A DNA stretch of 64,000 nucleotides from Stutzerimonas xanthomarina (GTDB taxonomy: Bacteria; Pseudomonadota; Gammaproteobacteria; Pseudomonadales; Pseudomonadaceae). The notes under the pieces are model-generated. The model worked only from the letters and a program-made list of their open reading frames with translations, did no database searches and was not told where the DNA came from. Each line of letters begins with the position of its first letter. Position 1 is the stretch's first letter. A program made the position numbers and the translations under genes. This document shows, one piece after another, positions 11,414 to 21,931 of the stretch. The DNA lies in the NCBI RefSeq assembly GCF_003935375.1, contig NZ_RHQM01000013.1, positions 1-64,000 on the forward strand. Direction: 5' to 3'.

Positions 11414-11549
11414 GGCAGGAGCTCCGGTGCAGGCAGGCATACCGCGCGCCGAACTAGCGCTCCATTCGGCGGTCTTTGCTTGCTGTAGCTAAACGCATAG
11501 GGATAATGCCAGCCTTTCAATCGCCTTCGACCAGATTTTCAGCACATAT

Positions 11550-12554
11550 ATGTTCTCCAGAACCCTGCTTTGCGTGACCCTTTCCGCTATTGCCCTGCCT
11601 TCGTTCGCCGACACCGTGTGGTTGAAGAATGGTGACCGCCTGACTGGCAAAATCAGTGTGCTCGATGGCGGCAAGTTGCTCATCGAAACCGAGTACGGCG
11701 GCTCGATTCCGCTGAAGTGGAGCAAGATCGCCACGCTGGAAAGCGACCAGAAGCTGCTGATCAAGCAGGACGACGTGACCGGCGAGGTCGCTCAGTCGCT
11801 GCAGGCAGCCGACGAGGGCAAGGTCGTCATCACAAATGGTGCCGCGCCACGCACGGTGGAGTTGGCGAGTATCACGCAGATCATCCATCCCAAGCCGTTG
11901 ATCCAGGATTTCACTTGGAGCGGCAACGTCGATGTTGCGATGGATTACAAGCGCGCCGAGAACGATACCGATGACTATGACGTCTCGTTCGATACCAAGG
12001 CGCGGCACGGGCTCTGGCGCCACAACGGCACCGGTAACTACAACCGTGAGTATCGTGACGGTGTGACTGTCACCGACAACTGGGATGCCGAATATGCGCT
12101 GGACCGCTTCCTCGACGAACACTGGTTCTGGCAGGGGCGCCTGAGCTACAAGCGCGACCAGATCGAAGATGTTCGCCGTCAGCGCACCATCGGTACCGGT
12201 CCGGGTTACCAGTTCTGGGACAACGAACTGGGCACGTTCTCGTTGGCCGGGCTGATCAACCGTAGCGACTACGAGTTCGCCGACGGCGACAAGGAGAACT
12301 TCTACCTGGCGGCCATGAAGTGGGACTACAACCGCTACCTGGTAGGCAAGACGTTCGAACTGTTCAGCACCGGCGAGCTCGGCAAGCCGCTGGAGAATGT
12401 TGCCGACTATGCCCTCGATGCCGAGCTCGGCCTGCGTTACAAGGTGACCGACTGGGCCTCGCTGAACATGAAGGCTGAGAAGGACATCATCAGCGGCGCC
12501 GACAACGACCTCGATGAGACCCGCTACAGCATCGGGTTCGGGGTGGGCTGGTAA
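11550..12554 (+). CDS. DUF481 family outer-membrane/periplasmic protein
   Basis: A 334-residue exported protein. Residues 1-21 form a signal peptide ending ...ALPSFA-DT. An N-terminal segment (DTVWLKNGDRLTGKI) resembles the small beta domain often found before DUF481. The rest is rich in alternating aromatic strands (RLSYKRDQIEDVRR, NFYLAAMKWDYNRYLVGK), which fits a DUF481 beta-barrel related to E. coli YdiY, and it ends IGFGVGW with a terminal aromatic residue. The function of the family is unknown. A strong terminator follows. Confidence 0.85.
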   Translation: MFSRTLLCVTLSAIALPSFADTVWLKNGDRLTGKISVLDGGKLLIETEYGGSIPLKWSKIATLESDQKLLIKQDDVTGEVAQSLQAADEGKVVITNGAAPRTVELASITQIIHPKPLIQDFTWSGNVDVAMDYKRAENDTDDYDVSFDTKARHGLWRHNGTGNYNREYRDGVTVTDNWDAEYALDRFLDEHWFWQGRLSYKRDQIEDVRRQRTIGTGPGYQFWDNELGTFSLAGLINRSDYEFADGDKENFYLAAMKWDYNRYLVGKTFELFSTGELGKPLENVADYALDAELGLRYKVTDWASLNMKAEKDIISGADNDLDETRYSIGFGVGW

Positions 12555-12579
12555 GCGAATCCCCTCTGTTGCGCATATA

Positions 12580-12613
12580 AAAGAAAGGCAGCCCGTGGCT
12601 GCCTTTCTTTTTG
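12580..12613. terminator. Bidirectional terminator between DUF481 gene and SDR gene
   Basis: A 13-bp stem AAGAAAGGCAGCC / GGCTGCCTTTCTT with a 3-base loop and T-run on the plus strand. The A-run on the other side makes it usable in both directions between convergent genes. Confidence 0.85.
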
Positions 12614-12628
12614 CTGGCGGCGCAGCGA

Positions 12629-13387
12629 TCAGAGGCGCAGGCCGCCGTCGAGTTCGAGAATGCGCCCGGTGTAATAGTCGTTCTCGAAGATGTACGCCAC
12701 CGAATGGGCGATCTCGGCCGGTTTGCCCATGCGTTTGAGCGGGATGCCGGACGTCATCTTATCCAGCGCTTCGGGTTTCATGCTGGCGACCATCTCCGTC
12801 TCGATAAAACCCGGTGCCACGCCTGCGACGCGTATGCCGTAACGCGCCAGTTCCTTGGCCCAGACCACGGTGGCCGAGGCCACGCCGGCCTTGGCGGCAG
12901 AGTAGTTGGTCTGGCCCATGTTGCCGGCGCGGGAGATGGACGAGATGTTGATGATCGCGCCTTCGCTCTTCAGCTCGACCATCTTTGCGGCGACTTCGCG
13001 AGTGCAGAGGAATACGCCGGTCAGGTTGACGTCGATCACGGCCTGCCACTGCGCGAGACTCATCTTGCTGATCTCGCCGTCCTTGATCTTGAGCAGTAGG
13101 CCGTCACGCAGGATGCCGGCGTTGTTCACCAGGCCATGCAGGCCGCCGAAATCCTCGGCGACGCGCGCAACCATGTCGCTGACCTGCTCTTCATTGGCAA
13201 CGTTGCACAGGTAGGCGCGGGCGTCGCCGCCGGCCGCCTTGCAGGCCGCGACTGCCTCGTCCAGACGCTCCTGATTCAGGTCCACCAGTGCCAGCCGTGC
13301 GCCCTTGCTCGCCAGGTACTCGCCCATGGCGCGGCCGAGGCCCTGGCCGCCGCCGGTGATGATGATGACTTTGTCTTGAAGCTGCAT
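12629..13387 (-). CDS. SDR family oxidoreductase (FabG-like)
   Basis: A 252-residue classical short-chain dehydrogenase. The cofactor motif [12 protein letters not shown] (about residues 11-22), NNAG (near 90), the catalytic Ser in [12 protein letters not shown] and the YSAAK motif (Tyr, Lys near 160) are intact. The C terminus [15 protein letters not shown] is typical of FabG-type 3-oxoacyl reductases. The main fatty-acid FabG is normally in the fab cluster, so this is a paralogue of unknown substrate. ATG 13387 is preceded by GGAGATAGGC. Confidence 0.85.
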   Translation of the reverse strand: MQLQDKVIIITGGGQGLGRAMGEYLASKGARLALVDLNQERLDEAVAACKAAGGDARAYLCNVANEEQVSDMVARVAEDFGGLHGLVNNAGILRDGLLLKIKDGEISKMSLAQWQAVIDVNLTGVFLCTREVAAKMVELKSEGAIINISSISRAGNMGQTNYSAAKAGVASATVVWAKELARYGIRVAGVAPGFIETEMVASMKPEALDKMTSGIPLKRMGKPAEIAHSVAYIFENDYYTGRILELDGGLRL

Positions 13388-13487
13388 GCCTATCTCCATG
13401 TGGTCGTTCTGCTGCGGGAACGACGCCCGCCGGGGAAACCGTTATGCTGAGCGCCCGTCGATCCGGACCCGTCTCGAGGAGCCTCAG

Positions 13488-14195
13488 GTGAGCGCCGAAG
13501 CCAGCAAGCATGCCCGACAACTCCTGCTCAAGGAATACCGCGGCGTGCTCTCCACCCATTCCCAGGCCATGCCCGGCTTTCCGTTCGGCTCGGTAGTGCC
13601 TTACTGTCTGGACGCCAATGGCTGGCCGCTGATCCTGATCAGCCGCATCGCCCAGCACACGCGCAATCTGAAGGCCGATGGGCGGTGCTCGCTGCTGGTC
13701 GGCGAACGCGCCGCCGAGGATGTGCAGGCGGCCGGTCGACTCACGCTGCTTGCCGAAGCCCGTCAGCTCGCCGAGCCCGCTGCAATCGAGTCGGCGGCAC
13801 AGCGCTACTACCGCTACTTTCCCGAGTCGCGCGACTACCATCGTGTGCATGACTTCGATTTCTGGGTGCTGGAGCCGGTGCGCTGGCGCTACATCGGCGG
13901 CTTCGGCGCCATTCACTGGCTGGACCACGTCGCGCTGGCCAATCCCTTCGCGATCGAAAGCGGCGAGGTGGAGCAGGGCATGGTCGAGCACATGAACGAT
14001 GACCACGCCGCTGCCATCGCCCGCTATGTCGAACAGGCGGGGCTGCCGCAGAGCGCGCCAGCGCAAATGGTCGGGATCGATAGCGAGGGCTTCCATCTGC
14101 GTATCGGCCAGGCACTGCATTGGCTGGCGTTTCCGGAGCCATGCGAAACGCCAATGGCGGTGCGCCAGGCGCTGGTTGCCATGGCGCGAGGTTGA
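13488..14195 (+). CDS. HugZ-like heme-utilisation protein (pyridoxamine-phosphate-oxidase fold)
   Basis: A 235-residue cytoplasmic protein with an FMN-binding split-barrel domain (residues 1-150, with the motif GFPFGSVVPYCLD) and a C-terminal DUF2470-like domain (MVEHMNDDHAAAIARYVEQAG). This is the architecture of HugZ/HutZ proteins implicated in heme breakdown or storage. The start is GTG 13488 with AGGAG 8 bases upstream. No heme-transport genes adjoin it, so the heme role is inferred from family alone. Confidence 0.8.
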   Translation: MSAEASKHARQLLLKEYRGVLSTHSQAMPGFPFGSVVPYCLDANGWPLILISRIAQHTRNLKADGRCSLLVGERAAEDVQAAGRLTLLAEARQLAEPAAIESAAQRYYRYFPESRDYHRVHDFDFWVLEPVRWRYIGGFGAIHWLDHVALANPFAIESGEVEQGMVEHMNDDHAAAIARYVEQAGLPQSAPAQMVGIDSEGFHLRIGQALHWLAFPEPCETPMAVRQALVAMARG

Positions 14196-14326
14196 GGGGA
14201 TTCAGTTTCGCTTCAGCCGTGTCGCGCATAATCCGGTTACAGGCCGATTGTCACCCGGGTTGAATTAGACCCCTCCTGCCGCCATCTACAGAGGACTGGA
14301 AGCTGATCTTCCGTCAAGGACCATCG

Positions 14327-14785
14327 ATGCGAATCTTCTTTGTACTGTTTCTGTTGTTTCCGCTGGCCGAGCTGTATGTGCTGATCAAGGTCGGCGGCTC
14401 CATTGGCGCGCTGGCGACCATCCTGCTGCTGGTGCTCAGTGGCATCGCCGGCATTCTGCTGCTGCGCCTGGCGGGTTTCGCCACCGCCTGGCGCGCCCGC
14501 GAACGTCTGGCCCGCGGTGAACTGCCCGAGCGCGAGATGCTGCAGGGGCTGATGATGGCCATTGGCGGTGGCTTGCTGTTCCTGCCCGGTTTCATCAGCG
14601 ATGTGCTGGCGCTGGTTGTGCTTTTCCCACCGACACGCAACTTCCTGTTCCGCCAGATCAATCGGCGGATCGAGGCGCAGGTGCGCCGCCAGCGTGCTTT
14701 TGCCGACGATCTGCAGGCGCGCTCCAACCCGCAACGGCCGAACGTGATCGAAGGCGAGTGGGAGCGCAATGACCGCGACCGCTAA
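14327..14785 (+). CDS. fxsA: FxsA family membrane protein
   Basis: A 152-residue inner-membrane protein of the FxsA family; E. coli FxsA relieves F-plasmid exclusion of phage T7. It has three or four hydrophobic helices (residues 3-20, 25-50, 75-105, the last containing GGGLLFLPGFISDVLALVVLF) and a positively charged C-terminal tail. It lies just upstream of groESL, but a terminator and a separate heat-shock promoter come between them. Confidence 0.9.
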   Translation: MRIFFVLFLLFPLAELYVLIKVGGSIGALATILLLVLSGIAGILLLRLAGFATAWRARERLARGELPEREMLQGLMMAIGGGLLFLPGFISDVLALVVLFPPTRNFLFRQINRRIEAQVRRQRAFADDLQARSNPQRPNVIEGEWERNDRDR

Positions 14786-14802
14786 GCTGCTCAGCCGACA
14801 AT

Positions 14803-14835
14803 CCGGCATGCCATCAGGCATGCCGGTTTCGTTTG
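14803..14835 (+). terminator. Terminator of fxsA
   Basis: A 10-bp perfect stem CCGGCATGCC / GGCATGCCGG with ATCA loop, then TTTCGTTT, 17 bases after the fxsA stop. Confidence 0.85.
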
Positions 14836-14861
14836 GGGCCATGAAAATTTCATCTGCGCCC

Positions 14862-14890
14862 CTTGAAATGCTCTTGAACGCCCGCATGTA
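14862..14890 (+). promoter_or_regulatory. Sigma-32 heat-shock promoter of groESL
   Basis: CTTGAAA at 14862-14868, then 12 bases, then CCCGCATGTA at 14881-14890. This agrees closely with the RpoH consensus (CTTGAAA, 11-15 bases, CCCCATNT). It lies about 145 bases before groES. Confidence 0.8.
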
Positions 14891-15033
14891 GCGGACACCG
14901 CAAGGTCGCTGTCGTGTTCGACAGTCCGTCTTCTGCGGCTCGCATTGCGGGCCGCAACCGGCACCGCCGGATTTGCCCCAACCCGCCGATGAAGGTCATC
15001 GGCATGGAACAACTCTACTAGGAGAGATCGACA

Positions 15034-15327
15034 ATGAAGCTTCGTCCTCTGCATGACCGCGTCGTGATTCGTCGCAGCGAAGAAGAAACCAAGACCGCAG
15101 GCGGCATCGTCCTGCCGGGCTCCGCTGCCGAGAAGCCGAACCGTGGCGAAGTCGTTGCTGTGGGTACCGGCCGCGTGCTGGACAACGGCGAAGTACGCGC
15201 CCTGGCCGTGAAGGTCGGCGACAAGGTGGTGTTCGGCCCTTATTCGGGTAGCAACACCGTCAAGGTTGACGGCGAAGACCTGCTGGTGATGAGCGAGAAC
15301 GAAATTCTCGCTGTCGTCGAAGCCTGA
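15034..15327 (+). CDS. groES: Co-chaperonin GroES
   Basis: A 97-residue GroES of normal length. It starts [14 protein letters not shown], the mobile loop includes [16 protein letters not shown], and the GroES signature surrounds [15 protein letters not shown]. Seven subunits cap the GroEL ring in the cytoplasm. AGGAGAG precedes the ATG by 8 bases. groEL follows after 49 bp in the same operon, driven by the sigma-32 promoter. Confidence 0.99.
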   Translation: MKLRPLHDRVVIRRSEEETKTAGGIVLPGSAAEKPNRGEVVAVGTGRVLDNGEVRALAVKVGDKVVFGPYSGSNTVKVDGEDLLVMSENEILAVVEA

Positions 15328-15364
15328 TCGCCCCGCGAATCTCCGTAAATAATTCACGAATTGA

Positions 15365-17026
<1,662 letters not shown>

Positions 17027-17052
17027 GCCGAACGGCCCTTAGCTACAAAAAG

Positions 17053-17078
17053 AACCCCGCCTCGTGCGGGGTTTTTTT
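17053..17078 (+). terminator. Terminator of groESL
   Basis: Stem CCCCGC / GCGGGG, extended by AA/TT, with a CTCGT loop and a run of seven T. Confidence 0.92.
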
Positions 17079-17193
17079 ATGCCTGCTGAACAGTGACGTC
17101 ACAGGCTGTACATACCGTTCGTCCAAAATTGCACAGGAATTAAACAACTGAACTACGGTCAGTTAACTACTCGCTTAATCAAGGGCTTACGCC

Positions 17194-17415
17194 ATGAAGC
17201 TGGAAATAGCTCGAGGATTGTTCCTGGTTGGCGCTCTGGGAGTGACCACGCTGTGCGTGGCGGCCTGGAATGAGCCCGGAGCGACGCTGGTGCAGAGCAG
17301 CGAAAGCCGCAGCTATTGTCCGGTGCCGCCTGGTGGGCGCCCGCAGTTCGAGGCGATGCGGCCTGATCAGGATTTGCTGTTGTTGCTGTATGGCCTGTCC
17401 CAGGGCATGCGCTGA
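17194..17415 (+). CDS. Small exported protein of unknown function
   Basis: A 73-residue protein. Residues 5-24 are hydrophobic (ARGLFLVGALGVTTLCVAAW), so it is either a signal peptide/anchor or one membrane helix. The rest is hydrophilic with one cysteine and a leucine-rich tail (DLLLLLYGLSQ). AAGGGC lies about 9 bases before the ATG. I do not recognise the family. Support is the ribosome site, the signal-like N terminus and its clean place between the groEL terminator and the convergent mexW. Confidence 0.6.
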   Translation: MKLEIARGLFLVGALGVTTLCVAAWNEPGATLVQSSESRSYCPVPPGGRPQFEAMRPDQDLLLLLYGLSQGMR

Positions 17416-17447
17416 GCTGGAGGCTATCCTCGCAGCCCACACTTCAC

Positions 17448-20400
17448 TCAGCCGGCGCTCGGTACGGCCGCCGAGGACGGGCTTTGGTCGGGCTTGGCCA
17501 GCAGGTCATAGACCGCCGGTAGCACGAACAGGGTGAACAGCGTACCCACCGACATGCCGGTGGCAATCACCAGGCCAATGTCGAACCGGCTGACCGCGCC
17601 GGCCCCACTGGCGATGATCAGCGGCACCATGCCGAACACCGTCGCCGCTGTGGTCATCAGCACCGGCCGCAGGCGAATCGCCGCCGCTTCTTCCACCGCT
17701 TCCCGTCGACTCAGGCCCTGTTCGCGGCGCAGCTGATTGGCGAACTCGACGATCATGATGCCGTGCTTGCTGATCAACCCGATCAGTGTCACCAATCCCA
17801 CCTGCGTATAGATGTTCATGCTCGACAGGCCGAGGAATAGCGGCACCAGTGCACCGCACACCGAAAGAGGCACAGTGACCAGGATCACCAGCGGATCGCG
17901 GAAGCTCTCGAACTGCGCCGCCAGGACCAGGAAGATCACCGCCAGTGCCAAGGCGAAGGTCAGATACAGCGCGTTACCTTCCTGGATGAACTGCCGCGAA
18001 GCGCCGGCGTAGTCGAAGCTGAAACCGTCGGGTGCCTCTTCGCGGGCTATGGTCTGCATGGTCTCGATGGCTTCGCCCATGCTGACGATCGGGAAGCCCT
18101 GAATCGTCGCGGCGTTGAGCTGCTGAAACTGTTTGAGCTGGGTGGGGCGCGCGCGGTCGCGTACCTTGATCAGTGTCGACAGCGGCAGCATCTCGCCTTG
18201 TCCGTTGCGTACGTAATAGTTGCTCAGCCAGTCAGGGTTGTCGCGGTAGGCGCGCTCGACCTGGGCGATGACCTTGTAGCTGCGGCCTTCGATGGTGAAG
18301 CGGTTGATCTCGCCTTCGCCGAGCAGGGTGCTCAGGGTAAGGCCGAGATCTTCCATGGACACACCCATCTGCGCGGCCTTTTCGCGGTCGATCTCGACCA
18401 CGATTTCCGGCTTGTCGAAGGCCAGGTCCACGTCGAGGAAGGCGAACTTGCCTGATTCCTCGGCGCGCTTGCGGATGCGCTCGGTCACCTGCAGCAGCGT
18501 CTCGTAGTCGTTGGCGGTGTTGATGACGAACTGGAACGGCAGGCCTTCACCGGTGCCCGGCAGGGAGGGCAGGTTGAAGCCGAAGATCTGCAGGCCAGGC
18601 AGGCGATCGAGCTTGGCCTGGACCTCCGGAAGGATCTCCATCTGCGAGCGGTCGCGTTCGTCCCAGGGTTTGAGCAGGAAGCCGCCGATGCCACTCTGTA
18701 CGCCATCGAAGCCGTTGATCTGGAACCAGGAGTAGTACTCCGGGAAACTCTGGAAGATTTCCAGAAACTGATCGGTGTAGGCGTTCAGGTAGTCCAGGTT
18801 GGCGGTCTTCGGTGCGCTGGCCATCATGAAGACGATGCCCTGGTCCTCTTCCGGCGCCAGCTCGCTCTCGGTGAACATCAGCAGCACCGGAATCAGCGCC
18901 AGCACGAGCACGGCGAACACCAGTACCACCGGGCGTGTATTGAGGGTGCCGTGCAGCGCGTGCTGGTAGCGCTGCTTGAGGCGTTCGAACAGTTCGTCCA
19001 GGCGATGGGCGAAGCCGCTGGGGTTCTCCTCATGGCGCAGCAGCTTCGAACACATCATCGGTGAAAGCGTCAGCGCCACGACTCCGGAAATCAGCACCGC
19101 GCCGGCCAGGGTCAGGGCGAACTCCTGGAACAGCGCGCCGGTCAGCCCCTGCAGGAAGCCGATGGGTGCATAGACCGCCGCCAGGGTGATGGTCATGGTC
19201 ACCACCGGCATGGCGATTTCCTGTGCGCCGTCGATGGCCGCCTGGAAAGGTGACTTGCCCTGTTCTATATGCCGGTGGATGTTCTCCACCACGACGATGG
19301 CATCGTCCACCACCAGGCCGATCGCCAACACCATGGCCAGCAGCGTCAGCAGATTGATCGAGTAACCCATCGCCTGCATGAAGAACAGCACGCCGATCAT
19401 CGACAGCGGAATGGTCACCACCGGAATCAGCACGGTGCGCAGCGAGCCGAGGAAGAGAAACACCACGACGATGACGATCACTGCGGCTTCGGCCAGGGTC
19501 TTCACCACCTCGTCGATGGAGGCCTGGATGAACTCGGTGGCGTCGTAGGCGATGGTCGCCTTCAGGCCCGGCGGCAGCTGTGCCTCGATCTGCGGCATGA
19601 TCGCGCGCACTTCCTTGATCACGTCCAGCGGGTTGGCGCTGGGGGTGCCCTTGATGCCGATATAGACCGAGGGGATACCGTCGAACGAGCTGATCGAGTT
19701 GTAGCTTTCGGCGCCCATCTCCACCCGCGCCACATCACCCAGCAGAACGCGACTGTCGCCCTGCGTGCGCAGCGGGATGGCGGCGAACGCTTCCGGCGTC
19801 TTCAGCTCGGTGTCGGCGTTGATGCTGGTGACCACGTACTGGCCCTTCACTTCGCCGGCCGCCGAGAGGAAGTTGTACTTGCGCACCGCCTCGTTCACGT
19901 CGCTTGCGGAAACTCCATAGGCCGCGAGCTTCACCGGGTCCAGCCAGAGGCGCATGGCGAACACCTGGTTGCCGAGAATTTCCGCTTCGGCCATGCCCGG
20001 CAGCGTTGCCAGCTTGGGCTGGATGACCCGTGACAAGTAGTCGGTGATCTGCGGATTACTCAGCTGGTCGCTGTAGAAGCTGATGTACATCAGCGCGGTG
20101 GAGTCGGCCGCCTGCTTGTTCAGCACCGGGTCCTCGGCATCCTGCGGCAGCTGGTTCTTCACCGAGTTGGCCTGGCTCAGCAGCTCGGTGTAGAGGCGAT
20201 CGGTGTCGGCACCGATGCGCGCATAGACGGAGATCACCGAGGCGTTCTGCTGGCTGACAGAGGTCATGTAGTCGACGCCTTCGGCGCTGGCCAGACTCTG
20301 CTGCAACGGCTGGGTGATGTAGCCCTGGATGGTCTCGGCGTTGGCGCCGGGGTAGGCGGTGGTCACCGTGATCAGCGCACTTTCCATCTGCGGGTACTGA

Positions 20401-20504
20401 CGGATGGTCAGGCTGTTGAAGGCCTGGATGCCGAGCAGCACGATCAACAGGCTGATGACGCTCGCCAGCACGGGGCGGCGGATGAAGGGGTCGGTGAACG
20501 CCAT
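17448..20504 (-). CDS. mexW: RND multidrug efflux permease (MexW-like)
   Basis: A 1018-residue inner-membrane proton/drug antiporter of the HAE-1 RND family. It starts MAFTDPFIRRPVLASVISLL and has twelve predicted helices with two large periplasmic loops. The proton-relay aspartate pair in helix 4 is intact (AIGLVVDDAIVVVENIHRH, near residue 405). The length equals what I remember for MexW, and the neighbourhood (imelysin locus, groESL) matches PA4375; MexI is the nearest alternative name. The adaptor gene lies 68 bp upstream. No outer-membrane factor gene is present, so an OprM-type channel elsewhere is presumably shared. Confidence 0.9.
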   Translation of the reverse strand: MAFTDPFIRRPVLASVISLLIVLLGIQAFNSLTIRQYPQMESALITVTTAYPGANAETIQGYITQPLQQSLASAEGVDYMTSVSQQNASVISVYARIGADTDRLYTELLSQANSVKNQLPQDAEDPVLNKQAADSTALMYISFYSDQLSNPQITDYLSRVIQPKLATLPGMAEAEILGNQVFAMRLWLDPVKLAAYGVSASDVNEAVRKYNFLSAAGEVKGQYVVTSINADTELKTPEAFAAIPLRTQGDSRVLLGDVARVEMGAESYNSISSFDGIPSVYIGIKGTPSANPLDVIKEVRAIMPQIEAQLPPGLKATIAYDATEFIQASIDEVVKTLAEAAVIVIVVVFLFLGSLRTVLIPVVTIPLSMIGVLFFMQAMGYSINLLTLLAMVLAIGLVVDDAIVVVENIHRHIEQGKSPFQAAIDGAQEIAMPVVTMTITLAAVYAPIGFLQGLTGALFQEFALTLAGAVLISGVVALTLSPMMCSKLLRHEENPSGFAHRLDELFERLKQRYQHALHGTLNTRPVVLVFAVLVLALIPVLLMFTESELAPEEDQGIVFMMASAPKTANLDYLNAYTDQFLEIFQSFPEYYSWFQINGFDGVQSGIGGFLLKPWDERDRSQMEILPEVQAKLDRLPGLQIFGFNLPSLPGTGEGLPFQFVINTANDYETLLQVTERIRKRAEESGKFAFLDVDLAFDKPEIVVEIDREKAAQMGVSMEDLGLTLSTLLGEGEINRFTIEGRSYKVIAQVERAYRDNPDWLSNYYVRNGQGEMLPLSTLIKVRDRARPTQLKQFQQLNAATIQGFPIVSMGEAIETMQTIAREEAPDGFSFDYAGASRQFIQEGNALYLTFALALAVIFLVLAAQFESFRDPLVILVTVPLSVCGALVPLFLGLSSMNIYTQVGLVTLIGLISKHGIMIVEFANQLRREQGLSRREAVEEAAAIRLRPVLMTTAATVFGMVPLIIASGAGAVSRFDIGLVIATGMSVGTLFTLFVLPAVYDLLAKPDQSPSSAAVPSAG

Positions 20505-20572
20505 GGGAAGTCCCTGGAACCTTGTCTGAGTCTGCTGTGCGTCGGGCCTGCCGCGTGAGGAACAGGCTTTTT

Positions 20573-21709
20573 CTATTCGGTCGCCGGCTGCTGAGAGCCT
20601 TCCAGCTTGAGCGTGCGGCTTTCGGCGATGGCGACATGGGTGCCGCTGTCCAGCTTGAGCTGGCCGGCGGTGATCACCTGTTCGCCGCCCTCCAGGCCGT
20701 CGAGGACGACCGTCAGTCCGTCGCGCCGCTCGCCGGTGGTGACGAAGCGGCGCTCGACCACCAGGTAGGGCTTGTCGCTGCTGACGCCTTCCGGCGGCGC
20801 GCCCTCGGTCACCAGCAGCACCGAGTTGCCATACAGGGTGTAGGTGATGGCGGTTTCCGGGACCACCACCTGGGCGGTCTCGGTCGGCAGCAGCACCTGC
20901 AGGTCGGCAAACATGCCGGGCAGCAGACGTCCGTCCGGATTGCCGAGTTCGGCGCGCACCTGGACGTTGCGGGTGGTGGTCTCCACCTTTGGGTTCAGCG
21001 CGCTGATCACGCCTTCGAAGCGTTCGCCGGGATAGGCGGCGACCTGCAGCTGCACTCGCTGGCCGAGCTTCAGCAGCGGCACATGCTGTTCGGCGAGGAA
21101 GAAGTCGACATACAGCGTGGACAGGTCCTGAAGCGTCGCGATTGGCGTGCCGGCGGCAATATAGTCGCCGACATCCACCTGACGGATGCCGATGGTGCCG
21201 GAGAAGGGCGCCAGGATGCGCTTCTTCGACAGACTGGCGCGCAGCTGCGCGACGCTGGCCGCGGCCTTCTGCGATTCGGCATTGAGCCGGTCGTACTCAC
21301 TGCGCGAAATGGCCTGGCGATCCAGCAGGCTACGCGCGCGCTGGAATTCCAGGCGCGACAGGTTGAGGTCGGCTTCGGCGCTGGTCAGGCTGGCCTGCTC
21401 CATCTCGCTGTCGAGCAGCACGATGGCCTGGCCCTTGCTGACCTTCTCGCCGGACTGGAACTGCACGTCGGTGATGGTGCCGGCGATCTCGACGCTGAGG
21501 TCGATGCCCTGCGACGCCTTGAGCGTGCCGATGGCTGGCAGGCGGCTTTGCCAGTCCATGCGGCGGGCGAGCTCGGTTTCGACGTCGATCGCAGGCTTGG
21601 GGGCCTGGAACTGTTGAATCTGCTGATAGATCGAGTTGAATTTGAGCGCGGCAAGAATCGCAACGACGACGACCACCGCGCCCAGCATGAACAGCATGCG
21701 GCGCAACAT
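20573..21709 (-). CDS. mexV: RND efflux periplasmic adaptor (MexV-like)
   Basis: A 378-residue membrane-fusion protein with an N-terminal hydrophobic anchor (residues 5-22). It continues with lipoyl half-motifs around DVQFQSGEKVSKGQAIVLLD, a helical hairpin (about residues 95-165, LTSAEADLNLSRLEFQRARSLL), the second lipoyl half (ILAPFSGTIGIRQVDVGDYI) and a C-terminal beta-barrel. It links the permease to an outer-membrane channel. It begins the mexVW operon; AAGGAAA precedes the ATG. No adjacent regulator gene is seen. Confidence 0.92.
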   Translation of the reverse strand: MLRRMLFMLGAVVVVVAILAALKFNSIYQQIQQFQAPKPAIDVETELARRMDWQSRLPAIGTLKASQGIDLSVEIAGTITDVQFQSGEKVSKGQAIVLLDSEMEQASLTSAEADLNLSRLEFQRARSLLDRQAISRSEYDRLNAESQKAAASVAQLRASLSKKRILAPFSGTIGIRQVDVGDYIAAGTPIATLQDLSTLYVDFFLAEQHVPLLKLGQRVQLQVAAYPGERFEGVISALNPKVETTTRNVQVRAELGNPDGRLLPGMFADLQVLLPTETAQVVVPETAITYTLYGNSVLLVTEGAPPEGVSSDKPYLVVERRFVTTGERRDGLTVVLDGLEGGEQVITAGQLKLDSGTHVAIAESRTLKLEGSQQPATE

Positions 21710-21763
21710 TTTCCGATTTCCTTGGAGATGTGAGCCGGCTGTCTACTGCCGTGATCGAGGCAG

Positions 21764-21775
21764 CCGTTCGAACGG
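21764..21775. promoter_or_regulatory. Palindrome in the mexVW leader
   Basis: A perfect 12-bp palindrome CCGTTCGAACGG, 55-66 bases before the mexV start, with a second inverted repeat (CCTGCTG/CAGCAGG, 21797-21820) just upstream. Either could be a repressor operator. No regulator can be assigned. Confidence 0.25.
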
Positions 21776-21895
21776 TCCGGCCGCCAGCTTCGGCGACCTG
21801 CTGGCACCTGACTCAGCAGGACCGGAGAGCGAGGAACTTAGCCCCGAAACGAGGCCAAGTAAAGGGGGAGCGGGGCGGAATGCAGCGCAGGTGTG

Positions 21896-21923
21896 GGGCG
21901 GGCGACAGACTGTCGGCCCGCCC
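21896..21923 (-). terminator. Hairpin after the chemoreceptor gene
   Basis: A GC-rich stem GGGCGGGC-GACAG / CTGTC-GGCCCGCCC with one bulge, just after the MCP stop on the minus strand. There is no T-run, so it is at best a weak or Rho-assisted terminator. Confidence 0.4.
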
Positions 21924-21931
21924 GCAGATCA

